From an uncultured Salinimicrobium sp. (GTDB lineage: Bacteria; Bacteroidota; Bacteroidia; Flavobacteriales; Flavobacteriaceae): a stretch of DNA of 64,000 bases. Made by a program: the position numbers and the translations under genes. A model generated the notes under the pieces. It searched no databases and had not been told where the DNA came from. It saw nothing but the letters and a program-made list of their open reading frames with translations. The DNA lies in the NCBI GenBank assembly GCA_946887075.1, contig CAMPKA010000001.1:124001-188000 (forward strand), given 5' to 3'. This document shows, one piece after another, positions 51,047 through 59,595 of the stretch. Within the stretch, counting starts at the first letter, position 1. Every line of letters begins with the position of its first letter.

Positions 51047-52315
51047 TTAAGAAAAACGGACTATAGCCTTTGTGACCGAATCATATATCCGCTTGAGCTG
51101 CTCATCGGTGGTTATATATGGAGGATGGATATATATCGTATTTCCGAGAGGGCGAAGATAGATTCCGCATTCCATGAAAAACCGGAAGAGGCGATTTCTG
51201 AGGTCCCCATATCGCTCCATTTCCAGATCGAGTTCGAAGGCAAGAATGATTCCGAGCTGGCGCAGGTTCTTAACTCGCTTTTGTGTCCGGAGCTCTTCAG
51301 CAAAGGCGCGGTGGTTCCTCATAATACGCTTTATATGCTCCTGCATTCCTACGGAGAGGAGGAGTTCGATGCCAGCCAGAGCGGCCGTACAGGCCAGGGG
51401 ATTAGCAGTATAGGTATGCCCGTGAAAAAGACCCTTTGAAATGTCATCGCCATAAAAGGCGTCAAAAACCTGCCCAGTACAAGAGGTAACAGCCAGGGGA
51501 AGTAAGCCAGCCGTTAGTGCCTTTGACAGGCACATGATATCTGGCTCCACTGCCAGATGTTCGGAGGCAAAGGTCCTCCCGGTTTTCCCAAAGCCCGTCA
51601 TGACTTCATCAGCGATACAAAGAACCCCGGCCTTTCTGCAGGTCTTCAGGATATCCTCCAGTCCCGCTACGTCATGGGTTTTCATCCCTGCTGCGCCCTG
51701 AATCAGCGGCTCATATATGAATCCTGCAACTGCGTTTTCCGCAAGGATCTGTTCCAGTCCGGACAATACCTCCGCATTATTCCTTCCATTGGGTACGGGA
51801 ATCCGAAGTACTTTCAGAAAATGGTCCTCGAAGGCACCGTTGTACACCGACAGTCCAGAAACCGACATGGCACCAAAAGTATCACCGTGGAATCCTTCTT
51901 CGAAAGCCAGAAGTACATCCCGACGTTCTCCGCGGTTATAGTGGAACTGCAGGGCCATTTTAATTCCTACCTCTGTTGCGGTCGATCCATTATCGCTGAA
52001 AAATACCTTCTCCTGGGCTGAGGGCAGAATGCGGATCAGGCTTTCCGCCAGTTTCACTGCAGGCTCATGTGTGAAACCGCTGAAAACGACCTGGTCGAGC
52101 TGTTTCATCTGAGCGGCTACCGGTCCCGTTATTCTATCATTGCAGTGCCCATACACGACAGTGTACCAACTCGCGATGGCATCGATATAGCTCTTTCCTT
52201 CTTCGTCGAAGAGAACGGCTCCCCTGGCTCCCCGGATAGCCAGCATATCCCCTGAGGTTTTGTGCTGGGTAAGCGGGTGCCAGATATATTTCTTATCTCG
52301 TGAAGCGATTGTCAT
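51047..52315 (-). CDS. bioA: Adenosylmethionine-8-amino-7-oxononanoate aminotransferase
   Basis: A 422-residue PLP enzyme that makes 7,8-diaminononanoate using SAM as amino donor. The N-terminal WHPLTQHKTSG, the aromatic substrate-pocket region ASWYTVVYGHCND, the PLP lysine in MCLSKALTAGLLPLA, and IADEVMTGFGKTG are intact. Its start overlaps the bioD stop (ATGA). Confidence 0.96.
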   Translation of the reverse strand: MTIASRDKKYIWHPLTQHKTSGDMLAIRGARGAVLFDEEGKSYIDAIASWYTVVYGHCNDRITGPVAAQMKQLDQVVFSGFTHEPAVKLAESLIRILPSAQEKVFFSDNGSTATEVGIKMALQFHYNRGERRDVLLAFEEGFHGDTFGAMSVSGLSVYNGAFEDHFLKVLRIPVPNGRNNAEVLSGLEQILAENAVAGFIYEPLIQGAAGMKTHDVAGLEDILKTCRKAGVLCIADEVMTGFGKTGRTFASEHLAVEPDIMCLSKALTAGLLPLAVTSCTGQVFDAFYGDDISKGLFHGHTYTANPLACTAALAGIELLLSVGMQEHIKRIMRNHRAFAEELRTQKRVKNLRQLGIILAFELDLEMERYGDLRNRLFRFFMECGIYLRPLGNTIYIHPPYITTDEQLKRIYDSVTKAIVRFS

Positions 52316-52959
52316 ATTCCCCCTGTTTTTGAAACCAGCCCGAGTTCCACCAATCTTGCCTCAAAAATCTCGGCATACCTGGAAACCGTCTCCCTGGAGA
52401 AGAAGGGTTCTTCATGTATTCTTCCGATCATCGGCAGGTTTGTCCGCTTTAGGATGATCTGTTCCGTGCTGGGAACGGGATCTCCATTGAAGATGATCCC
52501 GGAACAGGTCAAATTTCTCCGGGTCAGACACTCGTAGGAGAGCAGGGTATGGTTGATGCTCCCAAGGTAGTGCCTCGAGACAAGGACAACCTGATCCTCA
52601 GGTGAGATCAGGTCTAAGATGCTGCTTGAATCATTCAAGGGGACCAGCAGGCCTCCTGCTCCCTCTATAACCAGATTCTTCGAGGTTTGCGGTCTCCTGA
52701 TCCTGTCGACGTCAATTTCAACCTCCTCGAATGCGGCTGCGGCGTGGGGACTCATTGCATGTTTCAGGGCGTAGGCAGGAGGAAAGAAATGAGTATTTTC
52801 ATCTGAAACAAGGCTCCTGATCCGGTCGGTATCACTGTTACCCAGATCTCCCGCCTGAACCGGCTTCCAGTAGTCGGCATGTAGCGCCTGCGTGAGAATG
52901 GCTGATGCAATGGTCTTTCCGACCTCCGTCCCTATCCCGGTGACAAAAAAAGTATTCAT
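52312..52959 (-). CDS. bioD: Dethiobiotin synthetase
   Basis: A 215-residue ATP-dependent carboxylase that closes the ureido ring. The P-loop FVTGIGTEVGKTIASAIL and the EGAGGLLVPLND motif are intact. It overlaps both neighbours by 4 bases (bioF stop, bioA start), so bioF-bioD-bioA is translationally coupled. Confidence 0.95.
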   Translation of the reverse strand: MNTFFVTGIGTEVGKTIASAILTQALHADYWKPVQAGDLGNSDTDRIRSLVSDENTHFFPPAYALKHAMSPHAAAAFEEVEIDVDRIRRPQTSKNLVIEGAGGLLVPLNDSSSILDLISPEDQVVLVSRHYLGSINHTLLSYECLTRRNLTCSGIIFNGDPVPSTEQIILKRTNLPMIGRIHEEPFFSRETVSRYAEIFEARLVELGLVSKTGGI

Positions 52960-54122
52960 GATTTTCGATTCTCATTAAATGCGGCAGCCACCGCTGCCGA
53001 GATATGTTCTTCGGTATTGAAACTATGCAGGCAAAATCTCAGCCGTTCCTTCCCTTCCGGAACCGTCGGAGACAGAATGGGTCTGACATCCATGCCTTGT
53101 TTCCGGATTCTCTCCGCTGCCTCCTTGACGGGAAGATTGCCCGGAATGATGCAGATTTGAACCGCAGACGCAGAAGGAACAAAAGCGAAAGACATAGGAC
53201 TTTCGGCACTGATCCTGCTGAAAAAGGCAATATTTGCCCGTAACTTCTCAAGTGCGGGACCTGCCTTCGAGTTCAGGAATTCATAAGCCGAAACCAGCCC
53301 GGCCAAGGAGTGTGGCGGAAGGGCGGTGGTATATATCAGGCTCCTGGCGAAGTTCAACAGGTATTTTTTAAGCGTATTACTGCCCAGAATGGCAGCGCCG
53401 TGGCTCCCGACTGCTTTGCCGAAGGTGATTATTCTTGCGAATACCTGCCCCTCCAGCCCCAAAGCTGAAACCAATCCTTCCCCTCTTTCCCCTACCACAC
53501 CCGTGGCATGGGCCTCATCGACTATTAATCTTGCCCTGTGACGAAGACAGATCTTCGAGATGATCTCCAGCGGCGGTTGGGTCCCATCCATGGAAAACAC
53601 GCTTTCAGTAATCACATACACCCTGGCTGCTGGCTTTTTGCTGCGGCACCTTCTGATCTGTTCCTCCAGGGATTCCGGGCTGTTGTGCCGGAATTTCACA
53701 CTTCGGCAGAGCGAAAGTCTCAGACCTTCCCTGATCGATGCATGGGCAGCTTCATCGAAAATAACAAAATCCTCCCGGCCCGGAACGCTCTGAAAGAATC
53801 CCAAATTGGCCTGATAACCGCTATTAAAGATCAGGGCCGCCTCGGCACTATGGAATCCGGCGATCAACCCTTCCGCTATTTCATAAAGAGGATGGTTTCC
53901 GGTAAGGAGTCTTGAACCACCGCTTCCGTTTATCCTTCCAGGATATCTTTCCAGGAGTTCAAGGGCCCGATCGAAAATCTGTTTTTCCGAGGCCAAACCG
54001 AGATAATCATTAGAAGCAAGATCCACCAGGTCGTCTGACTGGATCGAGACGCGCAGATTATCCATTTTCTCCCTTTTCTGGAGTTTCGCTTCCAAATGCC
54101 AATCTTCCTTCTCCCAACTCAT
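52956..54122 (-). CDS. bioF: 8-amino-7-oxononanoate synthase
   Basis: A 388-residue PLP enzyme that condenses pimeloyl thioester with alanine. The early DLASNDYLGLA, the LIVDEAHATGVVGERGEG motif and the PLP lysine in ITFGKAVGSHGAAILG are intact. It is the first gene of the biotin cluster on the minus strand. No bioC or bioH lies in the window, so the source of its pimeloyl substrate is not shown here. Confidence 0.95.
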   Translation of the reverse strand: MSWEKEDWHLEAKLQKREKMDNLRVSIQSDDLVDLASNDYLGLASEKQIFDRALELLERYPGRINGSGGSRLLTGNHPLYEIAEGLIAGFHSAEAALIFNSGYQANLGFFQSVPGREDFVIFDEAAHASIREGLRLSLCRSVKFRHNSPESLEEQIRRCRSKKPAARVYVITESVFSMDGTQPPLEIISKICLRHRARLIVDEAHATGVVGERGEGLVSALGLEGQVFARIITFGKAVGSHGAAILGSNTLKKYLLNFARSLIYTTALPPHSLAGLVSAYEFLNSKAGPALEKLRANIAFFSRISAESPMSFAFVPSASAVQICIIPGNLPVKEAAERIRKQGMDVRPILSPTVPEGKERLRFCLHSFNTEEHISAAVAAAFNENRKS

Positions 54123-54175
54123 CCGGTTCGACTTTAAATTTTGCTTAACATCGCAAAGGTGTAAGAGGGACAGCC

Positions 54176-55501
54176 TTAGACTACCTCAGCAGTTTCTGGA
54201 TGCCCCGCCCTATTCCTGTTCAGGAATCCGTATAACAGGATGTAAAGGTAACAGAGAACGACAAGGAACAAGGCAATGCTGAAGCCATAGGAGTCCGTTA
54301 AAAATCCGAAAGCGGGTGGAATCACCGCACCCCCGACGATCATGGAACAAAGAATACCCGAACCCTGGGGCTTTTCCGAGCCAAGACCGTCAAGAGCAAG
54401 ACTGAAGATGGTAGGAAACATGATGGAGTTGAATAGACCTACCGCCAACACTGACCACATGGCGACCAGACCTTCTGAGAAATTGGTGATCAGAAGAAGG
54501 ATTACAGCACAGAGAGCAAAGGCCGAAAGTACTTTTGCAGGTGAGATCAGGCTGGTCAGATAGGAACCGATGAATCTCCCGACCATTGCTCCGCTCCAGT
54601 AGAAGGTCAGGAACACTCCTACTGCAGCCATATCGGAGGCCGCAGAGAGATCCGAGAGCATCCAACCAGCAATGGTTGCCATAAAGGGAGTTTCACGTAC
54701 GAGTGTGGCTGCATCGAAAGACAGGAAATAGTTGATCAGGTAACTTCCAAGGGCTACCTCCGCTCCGACATAGAAGAAGATTCCGAATGCCCCGAGGATT
54801 AAATTTTTCTTTCTGAAAGCTCGGCTGTAGCTCCCGGTTTCCTCCTCGGAATTCACCACTGGAAGTTTAACAAAAAAGAAACCCACTGCTATCAGGATGA
54901 TAAAAGCAGCTATTCCGAGAAAAGGCAATTGTACGGCCGAAGCCTCACTGATGTAGTAAGCTTCCCTTTCCATCTGACTGAGGGCCTGGATCTGACCCGA
55001 ATTCAGCACTTTATCACTAAGGATGAAAAGTGCTCCCAGGGCTGGTGCAATGGCGGTTCCGAGCGAGTTGAATGCCTGGGAAAGATTCAGGCGGCTTGAG
55101 GCTGTTTTCTCAGATCCCAGAAGTGTGACATAAGGATTGGCAGCTACCTGCAGGATTGTGATTCCTGCAGCAAGGGTAAAGTACCCGACCATAAAGATCC
55201 AGAATTCCCGGACAGATGCCGCAGGATAAAAAAGAATACATCCCAGAGCCATTGTCCCCAATCCGAGGATTATCCCTCTTTTATACCCAATCCTGTCCAG
55301 GATAAAACCCGCGGGAATAGACAGCAGGAAATACGCCCCGAAAAATGCAAACTGGACCAGACCAGCTTCAAAGTAGGAGAGCGTAAAGACCTCCCTCAGG
55401 CGGGGGATCAGGGAGTCAACCAATACCGTGACGAATCCCCATAAGAAGAATAGAGCTGTAAGGAAAATAAATGCGGTCCTGTAGGATTTTTTCTGGTCCA
55501 T
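54176..55501 (-). CDS. FucP-like sugar:H+ symporter (MFS)
   Basis: A 441-residue major-facilitator protein with twelve spans, of the L-fucose/glucose-galactose permease group; LFFLWGFVTVLVDSLIPRLRE is the first-span signature and FILDRIGYKRG the loop between spans 2 and 3. Residues typical of the FHS family suggest hexose or fucose uptake, but the exact sugar is not readable. A structured region with a 6-bp hairpin (gcctga / tcaggc, 55534-55550) lies upstream. Confidence 0.92.
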   Translation of the reverse strand: MDQKKSYRTAFIFLTALFFLWGFVTVLVDSLIPRLREVFTLSYFEAGLVQFAFFGAYFLLSIPAGFILDRIGYKRGIILGLGTMALGCILFYPAASVREFWIFMVGYFTLAAGITILQVAANPYVTLLGSEKTASSRLNLSQAFNSLGTAIAPALGALFILSDKVLNSGQIQALSQMEREAYYISEASAVQLPFLGIAAFIILIAVGFFFVKLPVVNSEEETGSYSRAFRKKNLILGAFGIFFYVGAEVALGSYLINYFLSFDAATLVRETPFMATIAGWMLSDLSAASDMAAVGVFLTFYWSGAMVGRFIGSYLTSLISPAKVLSAFALCAVILLLITNFSEGLVAMWSVLAVGLFNSIMFPTIFSLALDGLGSEKPQGSGILCSMIVGGAVIPPAFGFLTDSYGFSIALFLVVLCYLYILLYGFLNRNRAGHPETAEVV

Positions 55502-55720
55502 CGGTGGGATATTTTAGAGCGTTTCCAATCCTTGCCTGACAAATTCAGGCCTGCCGCGCTAAAATAGGTTTTATTCCCCTTCTCTCCAGCGCAAGAGGTA
55601 AAAAATCCCGGCTACAACAGATGAGTTTTTTCTTGGGCAAAGATTTTCTCTGGGCAAACACCCCAGGTTTTTCACTACATTTAACTTCACATGCCTGCAA
55701 CAACAGTAAACATATAGAAA

Positions 55721-56161
55721 ATGGATCTGATCGATTTTACTATCCGCCTGGGTGCCGCCCTTCTTGCCGGCCTCTTTATCGGAATCGAGCGAGAATTGAG
55801 AAATAAGGACGCCGGTGTAAAAACCAACGCACTGGTATCTCTCGGCGCAGCGGTTTTTGTAATGGCCTCTTTGCATTTTCAGGATTTCACCGGGGTTGAT
55901 ATTACCCGGGTCCTCGGCCAGGTGGTCACCGGAATAGGCTTTATCGGTGCGGGTGTCATCCTCCATCGCGGAGATACCGTTCAAGGATTGACCACAGCTG
56001 CCACTGTCTGGTGTAGTGCAGGAGCGGGAAGCCTTGCTGCTATCGGGTTGTTCGAGGAACTGGCAGTGCTTTCAGGAATGATCATTTTTGTCAATGTTGT
56101 TTTCGGAGCCATCGACACTTTCATCAGCCGAAATGTTTCGGACAAATCTCCCGAAGATTAA
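55721..56161 (+). CDS. MgtC/SapB family membrane protein
   Basis: A 146-residue protein with four spans and family motifs RLGAALLAGLFIGIERELRN, FIGAGVILHRGDTVQGLTTA and TVWCSAGAGSLAAIGLF. It is the short form without the C-terminal ACT-like domain. The family acts in magnesium adaptation or related envelope functions; function here is unknown. It converges with the Mrp operon, overlapping mnhG by 4 bases at the 3' ends. Confidence 0.9.
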   Translation: MDLIDFTIRLGAALLAGLFIGIERELRNKDAGVKTNALVSLGAAVFVMASLHFQDFTGVDITRVLGQVVTGIGFIGAGVILHRGDTVQGLTTAATVWCSAGAGSLAAIGLFEELAVLSGMIIFVNVVFGAIDTFISRNVSDKSPED

Positions 56162-56568
56162 CGAGGTCCTTCAGGAGGTTCCAAAGATTCCTCCTTGTCT
56201 TTACCCTGATTCCCCTGGGGCCCCCCTACCTTCCCAGAAGTTTGCCTGTATTTGCCTCGAAGGTCGTCCATTACGGAACCTTCCCAAAGTTTGTTCCCCT
56301 TGATATAGGAAGCTCTTCCTATAAGGTGCGCGCCTATTGGATTGGTGAGAAAAATAAACAGGATGATCGCAAGAACGCGGGTACCGGTAGATAAATCGCT
56401 GAAGTAAACCGCAGCAGCCAGAAGAATGAGCCCTACACCAAGGGTGGCAGCTTTGGTCGTCACAGCCATTCGGAGGTAAGTATCCGGCATCCTCAGGATT
56501 CCCACAGCTGCAAGCAAAACAAAGGCAGTACCAAGGGTAGCCAAAATGGAAACGATTATATTGGTCAT
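56158..56568 (-). CDS. mrpG: Na+/H+ antiporter subunit G
   Basis: A 136-residue MrpG/MnhG with three spans (IIVSILATLGTAFVLLAAVG, TKAATLGVGLILLAAAVYF, TRVLAIILFIFLTNPIGAH) and a soluble charged tail rich in Glu/Lys/Gly at the C-terminus. Last gene of the Mrp operon; it overlaps mrpF by 4 bases. Confidence 0.93.
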   Translation of the reverse strand: MTNIIVSILATLGTAFVLLAAVGILRMPDTYLRMAVTTKAATLGVGLILLAAAVYFSDLSTGTRVLAIILFIFLTNPIGAHLIGRASYIKGNKLWEGSVMDDLRGKYRQTSGKVGGPQGNQGKDKEESLEPPEGPR

Positions 56569-56837
56569 TTCTTTTTTCTTTTTTGGATATAAGAGGAATA
56601 GGCCACAGTTCCCAGAAACCCGATAAGACCCACGATCAGGGCGATATCGAGGAAGGTGTTCTGCTCTGTCAGGATACTATACACGGCAATGATCCCGATC
56701 CCGGTCATGACCAGGAGATCTACAGCAACAACCCTGTCAGAAACCGTTGGTCCTTTTATAAAGGCGATAAACACCATCAGAATCGAAAGGGATAGAAATG
56801 GCAGTATGATAAAAAACAGATAATCGTGTATGCTCAT
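56565..56837 (-). CDS. mrpF: Na+/H+ antiporter subunit F
   Basis: A 90-residue MrpF/MnhF with three spans; the conserved IKGPTVSDRVVAVDLL is near residue 30. Stop/start overlaps of 4 bases with its neighbours on both sides show translational coupling. Confidence 0.94.
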   Translation of the reverse strand: MSIHDYLFFIILPFLSLSILMVFIAFIKGPTVSDRVVAVDLLVMTGIGIIAVYSILTEQNTFLDIALIVGLIGFLGTVAYSSYIQKRKKK

Positions 56838-57310
56838 GAGGAGATCTCTATTATTCGTTTCTCAAATCCGTTCTTGATATCCCTGATGAACACCTCCCGA
56901 TCGTGGATATAAATGGAGTGAACATACAGGACTTTCCTGTCCTCAGAGATGTCGAGACTGAGTGTTCCCGGAGTAAGCGTGATAAGATTAGCCAGAAGGG
57001 TGATTTGCCAATCAGCCGTAACGTCCAGCGGAACACCGATAATTCCTGGCGTCATATGAAACTTGGGTGTGCCCACTTCCCAGGCCACCTGCATATTAGC
57101 CTTGATCAGTTCGTAGAGAAAAAAGAGGATAAAGGAAATCAATCTGGGCACCAGCCTGAAGTACCGTGCCCTTCCCGTACCCCTGGTAATCAGTAACAGC
57201 ACGAAATAGCTCAGGATGAATCCAAAGATAATGTTGTAAATGCTGAAACTTCCGGTCAGGGCGAGCCAGATAAAGGTCAATAACAGGTTTGCCAGAAATC
57301 GATTTTTCAT
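56834..57310 (-). CDS. mrpE: Na+/H+ antiporter subunit E
   Basis: A 158-residue MrpE/MnhE: an N-terminal pair of spans ([36 protein letters not shown]) and a soluble C-terminal domain with [20 protein letters not shown]. It lies 3 bases after the mrpD stop. Confidence 0.94.
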   Translation of the reverse strand: MKNRFLANLLLTFIWLALTGSFSIYNIIFGFILSYFVLLLITRGTGRARYFRLVPRLISFILFFLYELIKANMQVAWEVGTPKFHMTPGIIGVPLDVTADWQITLLANLITLTPGTLSLDISEDRKVLYVHSIYIHDREVFIRDIKNGFEKRIIEISS

Positions 57311-57313
57311 CTT

Positions 57314-58825
57314 CTATGAAGTTTTCAGTACTGCTTGGATATAATCCTGCTTATCTGTTAGCTCAAAGGCAATTCGCTCCACCAGCGTCTGTATGTTCCC
57401 CGCACCGAATCCCAAATAAAGGGTAACGAAAGAAACGAAAACGACCGGCGCGATCATCTGGACCTTTTTCAATTTCGTAAGATCCTCAAAATAAGGAAAA
57501 TTCCTCAGCCTGGGCAATTTTTCGCCCCGTTTCCAGAAAACCTCGCTCCAAACCTTGACCATGACCAGAAGGGTTATAAAGCTGGCGAAAAGGATCGCTC
57601 CGATAACCGCATATTGCTCGGTAGTCCATCCAGCACCAATCAACGAAAGTTTAGGCCAGAAACCTGAAAGCGGGGGAATGCCTATCAGAGAAAACATAGG
57701 AATGGCGAACAGGAGACTTAGCTTCGGGTAACTTTCATAAAAACCACCCAGTTTCCTGATATTGTGATTCGCCTTTATCTTGTATATGACCCCACTCATC
57801 ATGAACAGGGTTGTTTTAACCAGAATGTCGTGCATCAGATAGAAGACCGCCCCGGCCAGTGCAATCTCGGTCAACATCCCGAGTCCGGCGATCATATACC
57901 CGATATGGCAGATAATCAGATAAGAGAATATTTTCCTAATGTTCTTCTGAACGAGGGATCCCACAGCTCCGCTGAAAAGGGTGAGTACGGCAATGGTGAG
58001 CAGAACATTTTGAAGGAAACTATCCACTTCGAAGATCAGCGTGAATACCCTGATCAGTGCATAAACCCCCACCTTGGTCAGGAGGCCTCCGAAGATGGCA
58101 GAGACAGCGGAAGGGGGGGTATGGTAAGAGGCAGGAAGCCAGAAGTACAAAGGAAAAACCGCAGACTTGATCCCGAAGCCGACGATAAAGAGCAGCGCAT
58201 TGACCTGAACCAGGGTCCTGTTCTCGACGGCTGCAACTTTGCCGGCGAGGTCTGCCATGTTCAGGGTTCCTGTCAGACCGTAAAGAACAGCTATGGCAGT
58301 CAGGAAGATAATGGAGGCCAGGATATTCATGGTGAAATATTTCATCGCTCCCTCAAGCTGGGCTTTTTCTCCACCTATAGTGAGAAGCACAAAAGAGGTG
58401 ATGATGATGATTTCAAACCAGACATACAGGTTGAAAATATCCCCGGTAAGGAACGCTCCTGTCAGACCGAGCAACAGAAAATGAAAAATGGGGAAATACC
58501 CGAATTTCAGTCGCGCGGGGAGCACTGATCCTGAAGAAAAACTGGAAATGGCCAGACCTGCGACAGAGGTAAGAAAAACGAGGGTCGCCGAGAATATGTC
58601 GGTGACAAAGGTAATCCCGAAGGGCGCAGGCCAGTCTCCCGCCTGTACCGTCAGGGTACCCCTGTTCCAGACCTCATAGAACAACCAGATAGACAAACCA
58701 AGACCGATGACATTCCCTGTTATACTTATGAACTTCTGCCAGCTGATTCTGCTCCAGGCGAACATCAGGGTAATGGCCAGAAGCAATTGCAAAAGAAGGG
58801 GATATAGTAGAATGTGTTGCATCAT
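57314..58825 (-). CDS. mrpD: Na+/H+ antiporter subunit D
   Basis: A 503-residue proton-translocating membrane subunit related to complex I NuoN/NuoM, with 14 spans. Conserved segments [16 protein letters not shown] (with the key Glu), [19 protein letters not shown] and [12 protein letters not shown] are intact. Likely starts at either of two adjacent Met codons (58825 or 58822); overlaps mrpC by 4 bases. Confidence 0.96.
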   Translation of the reverse strand: MMQHILLYPLLLQLLLAITLMFAWSRISWQKFISITGNVIGLGLSIWLFYEVWNRGTLTVQAGDWPAPFGITFVTDIFSATLVFLTSVAGLAISSFSSGSVLPARLKFGYFPIFHFLLLGLTGAFLTGDIFNLYVWFEIIIITSFVLLTIGGEKAQLEGAMKYFTMNILASIIFLTAIAVLYGLTGTLNMADLAGKVAAVENRTLVQVNALLFIVGFGIKSAVFPLYFWLPASYHTPPSAVSAIFGGLLTKVGVYALIRVFTLIFEVDSFLQNVLLTIAVLTLFSGAVGSLVQKNIRKIFSYLIICHIGYMIAGLGMLTEIALAGAVFYLMHDILVKTTLFMMSGVIYKIKANHNIRKLGGFYESYPKLSLLFAIPMFSLIGIPPLSGFWPKLSLIGAGWTTEQYAVIGAILFASFITLLVMVKVWSEVFWKRGEKLPRLRNFPYFEDLTKLKKVQMIAPVVFVSFVTLYLGFGAGNIQTLVERIAFELTDKQDYIQAVLKTS

Positions 58826-59175
58826 GAGTATTCGTCTGTTGCATTCATTTCATCAAGATCATCGGTTTTCACGACCTTATGGGCTCGTTTGACCAATATG
58901 ATCGCAAAGGATTGTAACCCGAAACTGATCACAATTGCTGTCAGGATCAGGGCCTGTGGAAGTGGATCGGTGTAGGCCTCCAGGAGCACTTCAGAACCAG
59001 CGGGGATAATCGGAGGATGTCCTTTTGCAATGCGTCCTAAAAGGAAAATAAGCAGGTTTGCTCCGTTGCCCAGCAGAATGATCCCAATAATGAGCTTCAC
59101 GAGGCTCCGCCTGAGAATCATGTAAATTCCTGAAGCATAAAGGGTCCCTACAAGTATGGCCAATACAACTTCCAT
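58822..59175 (-). CDS. mrpC: Na+/H+ antiporter subunit C
   Basis: A 117-residue NuoK-like subunit with three spans: [37 protein letters not shown] and [17 protein letters not shown]. Standard length. It follows mrpB by 2 bases. Confidence 0.95.
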   Translation of the reverse strand: MEVVLAILVGTLYASGIYMILRRSLVKLIIGIILLGNGANLLIFLLGRIAKGHPPIIPAGSEVLLEAYTDPLPQALILTAIVISFGLQSFAIILVKRAHKVVKTDDLDEMNATDEYS

Positions 59176-59177
59176 AG

Positions 59178-59591
59178 CTATGAAGATTCAGAAATTGTAA
59201 AGATGATCGTCAAGGTGACACCCAAAACAACCAGATATACCCCCAGGTCAAAGAACAAAGCGGTGCCCAGGCCTCCGATTACCGGCAGGGTCCCTGGGTA
59301 CCAGGTACCTGTGAGAAATGGCTCTCCAGTAAAAATGATAGGGACCATCCCGCTGAAAAAGGATACCGCCAGTCCGAGCGGCATCAAAAACCCCGGATGA
59401 AGCCTCAGCAGGGTTTTGGTTTTGTTAAGTCCGTTGGCGAAGGCGTGAAGGACGAAGGCACTCGAGGCGATCAAGCCGCCTACAAATCCACCACCGGGCA
59501 AATAGTGTCCGCGCAACAGTACAAATACGGAGAAAACGAGCAGAACTGGGAGCATATAATTTGATGCCGTACGAAGGATTATGGTCGTCAT
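59178..59591 (-). CDS. mrpB: Na+/H+ antiporter subunit B
   Basis: A 137-residue MrpB/MnhB with four spans; LLRGHYLPGGGFVGGLIASSA is the family signature, and LPVIGGLGTALFFDLGVYLV follows. It begins 4 bases after the mrpA stop. Confidence 0.94.
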   Translation of the reverse strand: MTTIILRTASNYMLPVLLVFSVFVLLRGHYLPGGGFVGGLIASSAFVLHAFANGLNKTKTLLRLHPGFLMPLGLAVSFFSGMVPIIFTGEPFLTGTWYPGTLPVIGGLGTALFFDLGVYLVVLGVTLTIIFTISESS

Positions 59592-59595
59592 AAGT

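Noticed and set aside
55571..55984. 137-codon minus-strand frame over mgtC
   Set aside because: It is antisense to a clear MgtC protein and has shadow-like composition.
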